From NCBI GenBank assembly GCA_023445495.1, contig JAEXLC010000128.1:1-35776 (forward strand): a stretch of 35,776 nt of DNA, read 5' to 3'. Shown here piece by piece: positions 8,578-15,458 of the stretch (positions within the stretch are counted from its first letter, which is position 1; each line of letters opens with the position of its first letter). The notes under the pieces were generated by a model. That model did not search any database. It saw nothing but the letters and a program-made list of their open reading frames with translations, and was not told where the DNA came from. The DNA is from Pseudomonadota bacterium. Its GTDB lineage: Bacteria > Pseudomonadota > Alphaproteobacteria > Sphingomonadales > Sphingomonadaceae. Made by a program: the position numbers and the translations under genes.

Positions 8578-8612
8578 CCCGTCATCCCCGGTTTCGCGGG
8601 AAGGACGGGCGT
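8578..8612. repeat. Imperfect intergenic hairpin, REP-like
   Basis: CCCGTC and GACGGG arms enclose ATCCCCGGTTTCGCGGGAAG, which can itself fold into an imperfect stem. It lies between the end of the 247-aa gene and the AsmA start, both on the minus strand. Its CCCGTCATCCCCGG part resembles the perfect hairpin at the right window edge. It may be a dispersed repeat that also terminates the MocA operon. Confidence 0.5.
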
Positions 8613-8624
8613 GGGAGGTCGGCG

Positions 8625-9368
8625 CTACGCGACTCCTGCCGCATCCAGCAGCCCCAGCAGGCGGATCGCCGTCTCGATCTGCCCGCCATCCCCGGCGTCT
8701 TCGGTGAGGCGCACGTGCAGCGCGCGCCACGAGGCGCGCAGGCCGCCTTCGTAGCGCGGGAGCGCGGTGCGGGTGCCGGTGGCGTCGAACAGGCGGACTT
8801 CGGCCGGGGTGGAGACGGCGATGTCGTTGATGACGATCTCGCGCCGCAGCGTGCGCGAGACGGTTTCCAGCGCATAGCGGGTGCGGAAGCTGCGCCGGGC
8901 GCTGACCCGGGTGCCGTTCCAGCTGGTGGCGCTGTCGATCGCCAGCGCGATCTCGTTCGGTGTGGTTGCGAGCAGGCGCAGGCCATCGGTGCGGCAGCCA
9001 AGCGTTTCGAGCAGCATCAGCAGTTCGAACAGGGTGGCGCGCAGCGAGCCGGCGGTCTCGGCGGCGGCATCGACGATCAGCGGCACGTCACCGGCCTGGG
9101 CGCGGATGCTCTCCAGCGCCGCTTCGGGCAGCGCGGCGGATGCGGCAAGCGCCAGGCCGATCGGGCGGCCGGTGGCGGCAAGGCCGCGCAGCGCTTCCGC
9201 CGAGGCGCGGCCGGGCTCGACGATCATCCCCGCGCCGCTGCCGGCATCGCCGAGCGCGTCGCCGCGCAGGGTGTGGACGTCCGCGCCCGCCGCATCGATC
9301 ACGAAGCGATTGGGCAGGGTGGCGAGCACGGCCTGCTGGTCGGCAGGCGTCACATGCAGCTGCTTCAC
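8625..9368 (-). CDS. Unrecognised protein, last gene of MocA operon
   Basis: This 247-aa protein starts at GTG, overlapping the stop of the upstream dehydrogenase (GTGA), so it is translationally coupled to it. I do not recognise a family. It has no signal peptide or clear membrane span. The first 160 residues look like alternating helices and strands ('VPLIVDAAAETAGSL', 'TDGLRLLATTPNEIALAIDS'). The last 70 ('NDIAVSTPAEVRLFDATGT', 'ETAIRLLGLLDAAG') are reminiscent of the C-terminal part of Gfo/Idh/MocA proteins. Tight coupling to two sugar-dehydrogenase-like genes suggests a catabolic or partner role, but no active site can be named. It is the best candidate for a new function in the island. 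Confidence 0.8.
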   Translation of the reverse strand: MKQLHVTPADQQAVLATLPNRFVIDAAGADVHTLRGDALGDAGSGAGMIVEPGRASAEALRGLAATGRPIGLALAASAALPEAALESIRAQAGDVPLIVDAAAETAGSLRATLFELLMLLETLGCRTDGLRLLATTPNEIALAIDSATSWNGTRVSARRSFRTRYALETVSRTLRREIVINDIAVSTPAEVRLFDATGTRTALPRYEGGLRASWRALHVRLTEDAGDGGQIETAIRLLGLLDAAGVA

Positions 9369-10402
9369 GACACGATCTCCATCACCTCGGCGGCGGCATC
9401 GGCAAGGTCGAGCGCGAAGGCGAGATCCTCGACCGCGACATCGAACGGGGTGTCGAGCGGCACACCGCGCGTCACGACGTCATGCAGGTGGCGCCACTGC
9501 GCCGCATAGCCATTATCGGCATGGCTGAACCCATAGCTGCCACGTGCGTCGCGCAGCGTCGCGCGGCCGGAGCCGGCGGAGATGTAGGACGGGCCGAAAT
9601 CGACATGGAGCCGGCGCTCGGCGTTCGATGCCTCGAAGCTCCAGGAGGGCGGCCATTGGCCGGGCATCACTGCGAGCAGTTCGGCGATCTGGTCGCCATT
9701 TCGCATCAGCACCGAATAGCCGAAGGGCGGATGGCGGCGCGCCTCGACCACTTCGCCGAGCTGCGGATAGAGCCGACGGATCAGCGGGACGTGGTGGATG
9801 GCGAGCCCGAGGATGGTCTGGCGCAGGCGGTCGCGCTGGAATTCGGGCGGCTGCTCGGCCGGCGGCGCGGGCGGCGGCGGGGAGGGGAAGGCCTCCTCGG
9901 TCGCGGCGTTCACGAACTGGGCGTTGGGCGGCACGAAGATCGCCGAGCGGATGCGGGTGGCGTGTGCGCCGTGCGCTTCCCAGGCGGCAAGCCCCGCGCG
10001 GAAGCCGGGGTCATACCAGTGCATCGTGCCGACCAGCACGGTCATCCCGGTCTCGGCGACGACGCGGCCGACCTGCTCCGCCTGCTCGCGGCTGACTGCG
10101 AGCGGCTTCTCGACCAGCGCGGCGCGCTTGCCGGCGCGGGCGGCGGCGACGAGCTGCTCGGCATGGAAGACATGCGGGCTGCAGATCGCGACCACGTCGA
10201 TCGCCGGATCCTCGATCACCGATGCGGCATCGGTGACGCCGATGCCGCCGCAGCGCGCGGCGACGATGTCCGCCACTTGCGGATTGACGTCCATCACCTT
10301 CCCGACGCGCCACAGCTCGGGCATCTGCGCGAGCGTCGGCAAATGGATCGACTGGGTGACCGGGCCGGCGCCGAGGAAGCCGATGGTCAGCGGCGCGCTC
10401 AT
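9365..10402 (-). CDS. Gfo/Idh/MocA-family oxidoreductase
   Basis: This 345-aa NAD(P)-dependent dehydrogenase has a Rossmann motif 'GFLGAGPVTQSIH' at the N-terminus. It has the conserved 'EKP' in 'ALVEKPLAV' and a downstream His in 'LAIHHVPLIRR' near the expected catalytic position. The family oxidises or reduces sugar rings and related polyols. A proline-rich insertion ('FPSPPPPAPPAEQPPEF') interrupts the second domain, which is unusual. It overlaps the upstream dehydrogenase by 4 bp and the downstream unknown gene by 4 bp, so all three should be one operon. Substrate is not predictable; an island sugar is the obvious guess. Confidence 0.9.
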   Translation of the reverse strand: MSAPLTIGFLGAGPVTQSIHLPTLAQMPELWRVGKVMDVNPQVADIVAARCGGIGVTDAASVIEDPAIDVVAICSPHVFHAEQLVAAARAGKRAALVEKPLAVSREQAEQVGRVVAETGMTVLVGTMHWYDPGFRAGLAAWEAHGAHATRIRSAIFVPPNAQFVNAATEEAFPSPPPPAPPAEQPPEFQRDRLRQTILGLAIHHVPLIRRLYPQLGEVVEARRHPPFGYSVLMRNGDQIAELLAVMPGQWPPSWSFEASNAERRLHVDFGPSYISAGSGRATLRDARGSYGFSHADNGYAAQWRHLHDVVTRGVPLDTPFDVAVEDLAFALDLADAAAEVMEIVS

Positions 10403-11517
10403 GCGAGCACCGTCCAGCCGGCGCGATCGGCGCTGGCCTGCACGGCGGTCTCGACGAAGCGCATCGTGCGCACGCCGTCTTCGATGCCGGGCAGGACGGT
10501 GCCGATCAGCGCGGTGTCGCCGTCGATCGCCTTGGCGAAGTCGCGATACTGGACCGCGAAGCCCGCCAGGATCGAGCCGCCGAAGCCGGGCGGCAGCGGC
10601 TCGCGGACCAGCAGGCCGGGCGACATCGGGCTGAGCAGCGATACGGCGCCGTCGGCAGCGACGAAACGCAGCGTCTCGGGCGCTTCCGCATACCAGTGGA
10701 GCGCGCCCTTCTCGCCGAACACCTGCAGCGTGAAGCCCAGGCGCTCGCCGACCGCCACTTGCGACGAGGCGAGCACGCCCGAGGCACCGCCGGCAAAGCG
10801 CATCAGGATATTGGCGTCGTCATCGAGCGCCCGGCCGGGGACATGCGTGCGGACATCGGCGACAATCTCGCGGACCGTATCGCCGGTGACATATTCGGCA
10901 AGGTGGAAGGCATGGGTGCCGATATCCGAGATGCAGCCACCCGCGCCTGAGCGCGACGGGTCCATCCGCCAGGCGGCGCGCGGGTTGCCGGCCTGCTCGA
11001 GCGGATTGGCGAGCCAGCCCTGGTTGAAGGTGACCGCGACCTTGCGCACCGCGCCGATCATGCCGTCGGCGATGCGTGCACGGGCTTCGCGGATGATCGG
11101 GAAGCCCGAATAGGTGAAGGTGAGTGCGTAGAGGCTGGTGCCGCCGGCGAGCGCGTCGCGCAGCTGCTCGGCTTCGGCGAGCGTGGCGGTGGCGGGCTTG
11201 TCCGATATCACATGGAGCCCGGCCTCGATCGCCGCGAGCGCGGCGGGAAGGTGGAGATGGTTGGGGGTGGCGATCGCCAGCACCTCGATGCCGTCGGGCC
11301 GGGCCCGCTCGGCGGCGATCATCTCGGCATGATCGGCATAGCAGCGCTCCGGCGCCACGCCGTAATTGGCGCCGGCGGCGCGCGAGCGCTCGGGGTCGCT
11401 GGAAAAGGCGCCGGCTACCAGCTCGAACCGCCCGCTCAGCTGCGCGCCCAGCTGGTGCATCGGGCCGATGAACGAGCCGATGCCGCCGCCCACCATGCCC
11501 AGCCTGATCTTCGCCAT
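10399..11517 (-). CDS. Gfo/Idh/MocA-family oxidoreductase
   Basis: This 372-aa dehydrogenase is the first gene of the minus-strand operon. The Rossmann glycine motif 'GMVGGGIGSFIG', 'DKPATAT' in place of the usual EKP, and 'SDIGTHAFHLAEYVTG' with the conserved Asp and His mark the subgroup of MocA proteins active on sugars or inositols. ATG 11517 and a GTG immediately before it are both well spaced from AGGAGA; ATG is preferred. Upstream at 11548-11584 lie a -35-like TTGACA and an 18-bp operator palindrome, so LacI control is likely. It is divergent from the lacI gene. Two different MocA enzymes in one operon often act in series on one ring. Confidence 0.92.
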   Translation of the reverse strand: MAKIRLGMVGGGIGSFIGPMHQLGAQLSGRFELVAGAFSSDPERSRAAGANYGVAPERCYADHAEMIAAERARPDGIEVLAIATPNHLHLPAALAAIEAGLHVISDKPATATLAEAEQLRDALAGGTSLYALTFTYSGFPIIREARARIADGMIGAVRKVAVTFNQGWLANPLEQAGNPRAAWRMDPSRSGAGGCISDIGTHAFHLAEYVTGDTVREIVADVRTHVPGRALDDDANILMRFAGGASGVLASSQVAVGERLGFTLQVFGEKGALHWYAEAPETLRFVAADGAVSLLSPMSPGLLVREPLPPGFGGSILAGFAVQYRDFAKAIDGDTALIGTVLPGIEDGVRTMRFVETAVQASADRAGWTVLA

Positions 11518-11547
11518 CACGCGACTCTCCTGATATGTGTTCTGATT

Positions 11548-11565
11548 TAGTTTAGCGCTAAACTA
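11548..11565. promoter_or_regulatory. LacI-type operator, perfect 18-bp palindrome
   Basis: TAGTTTAGCGCTAAACTA is a perfect palindrome centred on CG, as expected for a LacI-family dimer. It lies in the gap between the divergent MocA operon and the LacI gene. On the minus strand a TTGACA (11579-11584) lies 13 bases before it, so the palindrome would cover the -10 region of the MocA promoter. It also precedes lacI on the plus strand and could mediate autoregulation. Its 11-bp core recurs at 12842-12852 before the TonB receptor. Confidence 0.85.
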
Positions 11566-11664
11566 GAATGGGAAACTTTGTCAACCGTGGCGGGGATAGC
11601 TTGTTGTGATACAGAGGTCGGAAACAGGGTCGCGATGCCAACCGGGAATCAGGGACGGAGCAGA

Positions 11665-12711
11665 ATGGCGCGGCGACGCGGCAGTACAGGCGTAACAATC
11701 CAGGCGGTGGCGGAGCGCGCCGGCACCTCGACGATGACGGTGTCGAACTTTCTCAACGGCACCGGCAAGATGGGCGAGGCGACGCGGGAGCGGGTGCGCG
11801 AGGCGGTCGACGCGCTTGGCTACAAGCCCAACGCCGCGGCGCGGGCGCTGGCAAGCTCGGGCGCGGCGCGGATCGGCCTGGTTTATGCCAATCCCCAGAA
11901 TGCGTTTCTCAGCGCGATGCTTGTCGGCACGCTGCATGCCGCGGCGACGCGCGGGGCGCAGCTGATGGTCCAGCATGGCGGCAGTGCCGCCGATTACGAG
12001 ACCCTGGCCGAGTCGCTGCGCGCGCTGGTGCGCAGCGGCGCCAATGCGCTGCTGCTGCCGCCGCCCTATTCGGAAGTGGTGGCCGGGCGGCCGATCCTGG
12101 CCGAGCTCGACGTGCCGGTCGCGGTGGTGGCGGCGGGCCGGCCGATGCCGGGCATGGTCACGGTGCGGGTCGACGATCGCGCCGCCGCGCAGGCGATGAC
12201 CGATCTGCTCATCCGGCAGGGCCACCGCCGGATCGGCTTTATCGGCGGCCCCGAAACCCATGGCTCCACGGCCGGGCGGCGGCAGGGCTATCGCGATGCG
12301 CTGCGCGCGCACGGGATAGTCGAAGAAGCCGAGCTGATGGTCGCCGGGGATTTCACCTTCGAATCGGCGCTGGATGCGGGCGAGCAGCTGCTCGAGCTTG
12401 CCGCGCCGCCGAGCGCGATCTTCGCGGCGAATGACGACATGGCCGCCGCCGTGATCTCGCTCGCGCACCGGCGTGGCCTGCGCATTCCCGAGAAGCTGGC
12501 GATCGCCGGGTTCGACGATACGCCGATCGCGGTGAAATCCTGGCCGCCGCTGACCACGATCCGCCAGCCGATCTCCGAAATGGCCGAGCGGGCGACGCTG
12601 GCGCTGATCGCGCGACTCGGTGGCACCGACTCGGCCGGCGACGACGATGCCCTGGTCGATTTCACGCTCGTCGAGCGGGGCACGACGGCCTTTCCGCCCG
12701 ACCGCGAATAG
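11665..12711 (+). CDS. LacI-family transcriptional regulator (lacI-1)
   Basis: This 348-aa repressor has an N-terminal helix-turn-helix ('VTIQAVAERAGTSTMTVSNF') and the hinge helix 'NAAARALASSGAARIGLVY'. A periplasmic-binding-like sensor domain follows ('RRIGFIGGP', 'IFAANDDMA', 'LAIAGFDDTPIA'). The position equivalent to LacI Arg22 is Asn. The frame is open 29 codons upstream, but start 11665 aligns exactly with the start of the paralogue at 21573 (both MAR-R-R). It is divergent from the MocA operon and directly upstream of the TonB receptor gene. It is therefore the likely owner of the TTTAGCGCTAA operators. The inducer is unknown, presumably a sugar or oligosaccharide. Confidence 0.92.
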   Translation: MARRRGSTGVTIQAVAERAGTSTMTVSNFLNGTGKMGEATRERVREAVDALGYKPNAAARALASSGAARIGLVYANPQNAFLSAMLVGTLHAAATRGAQLMVQHGGSAADYETLAESLRALVRSGANALLLPPPYSEVVAGRPILAELDVPVAVVAAGRPMPGMVTVRVDDRAAAQAMTDLLIRQGHRRIGFIGGPETHGSTAGRRQGYRDALRAHGIVEEAELMVAGDFTFESALDAGEQLLELAAPPSAIFAANDDMAAAVISLAHRRGLRIPEKLAIAGFDDTPIAVKSWPPLTTIRQPISEMAERATLALIARLGGTDSAGDDDALVDFTLVERGTTAFPPDRE

Positions 12712-12767
12712 GCGCGGGCCGCCGCGTCAGGCGCGGAGATGCGGCCAAAATGGCACAATCCGGACCG

Positions 12768-12788
12768 CCAATGCGCAATCCGCATTGG
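12768..12788. repeat. Perfect inverted repeat in a CAAT/ATTG-rich block
   Basis: CCAATGCG and CGCATTGG form a perfect 8-bp inverted repeat around CAATC. Immediately downstream come AATGCATT (an 8-bp palindrome), CCATTG and CAATGA, so CAAT/ATTG elements recur about every 6-9 bases from 12768 to 12813. It lies between the lacI-1 stop and the receptor operator. It could be a hairpin ending lacI-1 (there is no T-run) or a protein-binding array upstream of the receptor promoter. Confidence 0.45.
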
Positions 12789-12841
12789 GCAATGCATTCC
12801 ACCATTGACAATGACGCCGGAAAGTTTCAGCACAGGCTAGA

Positions 12842-12852
12842 TTTAGCGCTAA
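12842..12852. promoter_or_regulatory. Second LacI-type operator before the TonB receptor
   Basis: TTTAGCGCTAA contains a perfect 10-bp palindrome and is identical to the core of the 18-bp operator at 11548-11565. The two sites also share CTAG just before the core and AAAGTTTC further upstream (here at 12821-12828). A TTGACA at 12805-12810 is too far away to pair with an obvious -10. The operator lies 105 bases before the receptor start, giving a long leader. Confidence 0.75.
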
Positions 12853-12956
12853 GGCAACTTGCCGAAGCGACTGAACGGGAGCTTGGTCGCACGGTCGCGT
12901 CGCTCCTTAGGAGAACAAGGCGAGCCGCATAGCGGCCGCTGCTGTGGGAGGAACTG

Positions 12957-15380
12957 ATGAGCGTCTCTAACATGAAGCTTAAGTGCGGCATCAGCGCTAC
13001 GGCCCTGGTCGCGGCGGCGCTGCTGCTGCCGGGCCCGGCGTTCGCGCAGGAAGCCGCCCCGCCGGCCGCCGCCGCGCAGGAAGCGCCCGCCGCCGATATG
13101 GCTTCGGAAGGCGAGATCATCGTCACCGCCAACAAGCGCAGCGAGCGCCTGGTCGAAGTGCCGGTCGCGGTCACCGCGGTCAGCGCCGACACGCTGTCGA
13201 GCGCGCAGATCAACGACACCGCCAGCCTCACCCGCGCGGTGCCGTCGCTCCAGTTCCAGCAGGGCAACAACCCGGGCAACAGTGGCTTCCGCATCCGCGG
13301 CGTCGGCACCCAGCTGTTCAGCCTCGGCGTCGAATCCGCCGTCGCGGTCGTGGTCGACGGCGTCGTCGCGCCGCGCCAGGCCCAGGGTTTCAGCGATCTC
13401 GCCGATCTGGAGCGCGTCGAAGTGCTGCGCGGCCCGCAGGGCACGCTGTTCGGCAAGAACGCGACCGCCGGTGTGATCAACATCATCACCGCGCGCCCGG
13501 GCAAGACCTTTGGCGGCAATGTCGAAGCGACGATCGCCGAGCATAACGAATATCGCGTGAAGGGCTCGATCACCGGTCCGATCAGCGACACGCTGCGCGC
13601 CCGGGTCAGCGGTTTCTACAACCATGTCGGCGGCTTCATCTACAATGCGGCGACCGACCAGATGGTCAACGGCAACGAGAGCTGGGGCGCGCGCGGCAAG
13701 CTCGAATGGGATGCCGCCGCGAACCTCACCTTCCTGCTGACCGGCGATTATCGCGAGAACAATGCCGAGTGCTGCTCGCGCGTCCCCGTGTCGATCGTCA
13801 CCCCGGCGATGAAGACGCTGCTCGGCTCCTCGGTGGTCGCCTCGCCCGAGAACCGCACCATCTCGAACGACAATCTGAGCTATTACCGCACCAAGTCGTC
13901 GACCGTGTCGCTGCAGGGCGACTGGGATCTCGGCTTCGGCACCGTCACTTCGATCACCGCCTGGCAATATTATCGCCAGAACGATCAGTTCGAGCCGGAC
14001 CAGATCGCCTCGAACCCGGTGCGCTATGTCGGCGCCTTCCCCTATTCGGCGTGGAACAACAACTCCTCGCACCTGGCGTACAACAACTATTCGCAGGAGC
14101 TGCGCCTCGGCTCCAACGGCAGCAGCGACTTCACCTATGTCGTCGGCGCCTTCTACAACCATCTCGATCTCGACCGCTCGCTGAACCGCCGCCGCCAGCG
14201 CTGCGCCGCCGGCACGCTGGGTCAGGCCTGCACCGTGACCAGCGCCGATTCCTCGGGCTTTGAGGGCAATTTCAAGAGCGACAACTATGCGCTGTTCGGC
14301 CAGGTCGACTGGCGCGTGGCGGGTGGCCTGCACGTGATCGCCGGCCTGCGCGGCCAGTATGAGAAGCAGACCGTGACCGGCCGCCTCTATGGTCCGCTGG
14401 TGACCGGCGACGCGCTGTTCCCGGGCGTCGTCGTCAACAGCGGCACCCGTTCGCGCGACGACACCGCGTTCACCGGCAAGGCCGGCCTGCGCTACGAGTT
14501 CAACCGCAACCTGCAGGTCTATGGCAGCTATACCCGCGGCTATAAGGCGTTCGCGCTCGATATCGATGCGCAGACCCGCTACGACACCCAGACCGGCATC
14601 GCGCCGGAGCATGTCAACGCCTATGAACTCGGCGCCAAGTGGATCGCGCCGGGCGGCAAGTTCGACGTCAACGCAGCACTTTTCCGCTCCGACTTCACCA
14701 ACCTGCAGATCCAGTCGCTGGTGAGCGATCCGGCCGCCGGCACCTTCATCACCGTGCTCGGCAATGCCGGCAAGTCGCGGTCGCAGGGCTTCGAGGTGGA
14801 AGCGAACTTCCATCCTTCGAGCGAGCTTTCGATCGCCGCGAACTTCACTTTGGTCGATGCCACGATCGACGTGCCGGGGCAGAGCTGCCCGATCCAGACC
14901 GTGTCGACCGGCACCTATGCGTCGAACTTCCCGTCCAACCAATGCTATGTCCGCAGCACTACGGTGAACGGCACCACGACGCTGTCGAGCGCGATCGTCG
15001 ACGTGGTCGGCGGCACGCTGCCCGCCACCCCGCGCTACCGTGTCGGCATCTCGCCGCGCTACGAGCATGATTTTGGCGGCATCGCCGGCTTCGCCCAGAT
15101 CAACCTGAACTATCAGAGCAAGACCGGGTTCGCGCTCAACCAGGATCCGCTGCTCACCCAGCAGGGCTATGCGATCGTCGACGCCAGCGTCGGCATCCAC
15201 ACCAGCGACAACAAGTACGGCGTCACGGTGTTCGTCCGCAATCTGTTCGACCAGACCTATTATACCCAGCTCAACCATGGGACGATCCTGGCCAATGCCG
15301 CGAACCCCTATGACCTGTGGGCGAATGTCAGCAAGGACGCCGACCGTTACTTCGGCGCGACCTTCAGCGCCCGCTTCTAA
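12957..15380 (+). CDS. TonB-dependent outer-membrane receptor
   Basis: This 807-aa receptor has a Sec signal peptide (1-30, cleavage AFA-Q). A linker rich in Ala/Pro/Gln follows, then a TonB box-like 'EIIVTA' (53-58). The plug domain ('NDTASLTRAVPSLQF', 'LERVEVLRGPQGTLFGKNATAGVINIIT') precedes a beta-barrel ending in the canonical C-terminal Phe ('GATFSARF'). There is no N-terminal signalling (STN) domain, so it is not of the FecA type. GGGAGGA precedes the ATG. Position between a LacI regulator and sulfatases suggests uptake of a sulfated carbohydrate or glycoside rather than iron. The gene is followed by a strong terminator, so it can be expressed above the downstream genes. Confidence 0.95.
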   Translation: MSVSNMKLKCGISATALVAAALLLPGPAFAQEAAPPAAAAQEAPAADMASEGEIIVTANKRSERLVEVPVAVTAVSADTLSSAQINDTASLTRAVPSLQFQQGNNPGNSGFRIRGVGTQLFSLGVESAVAVVVDGVVAPRQAQGFSDLADLERVEVLRGPQGTLFGKNATAGVINIITARPGKTFGGNVEATIAEHNEYRVKGSITGPISDTLRARVSGFYNHVGGFIYNAATDQMVNGNESWGARGKLEWDAAANLTFLLTGDYRENNAECCSRVPVSIVTPAMKTLLGSSVVASPENRTISNDNLSYYRTKSSTVSLQGDWDLGFGTVTSITAWQYYRQNDQFEPDQIASNPVRYVGAFPYSAWNNNSSHLAYNNYSQELRLGSNGSSDFTYVVGAFYNHLDLDRSLNRRRQRCAAGTLGQACTVTSADSSGFEGNFKSDNYALFGQVDWRVAGGLHVIAGLRGQYEKQTVTGRLYGPLVTGDALFPGVVVNSGTRSRDDTAFTGKAGLRYEFNRNLQVYGSYTRGYKAFALDIDAQTRYDTQTGIAPEHVNAYELGAKWIAPGGKFDVNAALFRSDFTNLQIQSLVSDPAAGTFITVLGNAGKSRSQGFEVEANFHPSSELSIAANFTLVDATIDVPGQSCPIQTVSTGTYASNFPSNQCYVRSTTVNGTTTLSSAIVDVVGGTLPATPRYRVGISPRYEHDFGGIAGFAQINLNYQSKTGFALNQDPLLTQQGYAIVDASVGIHTSDNKYGVTVFVRNLFDQTYYTQLNHGTILANAANPYDLWANVSKDADRYFGATFSARF

Positions 15381-15394
15381 GAGCCCCTCCTATC

Positions 15395-15430
15395 GGGCGG
15401 ACCGTCCCTCCGGTCCGCCCACCCTTTTGT
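15395..15430 (+). terminator. Rho-independent terminator after the TonB receptor
   Basis: A perfect 10-bp stem (GGGCGGACCG, loop TCCCTC, CGGTCCGCCC) is followed by ACCCTTTTGTTT. It lies 14 bp after the receptor stop and 29 bp before the next start codon. This is the clearest intrinsic terminator in the window. It should end or attenuate transcription before the Sde182-like gene. Confidence 0.85.
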
Positions 15431-15458
15431 TTCCAGACGCGTGACCGAGGACTGGCCG

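Noticed and set aside
12805..12810. TTGACA upstream of the TonB receptor as a sigma-70 -35 box
   Set aside because: No -10-like hexamer lies 16-18 bases downstream, so the promoter position is left open.
12849..15278. An 809-codon frame antisense to the TonB receptor
   Set aside because: It mirrors codon bias of the receptor gene; no motif, no ribosome site, and the receptor is unambiguous.
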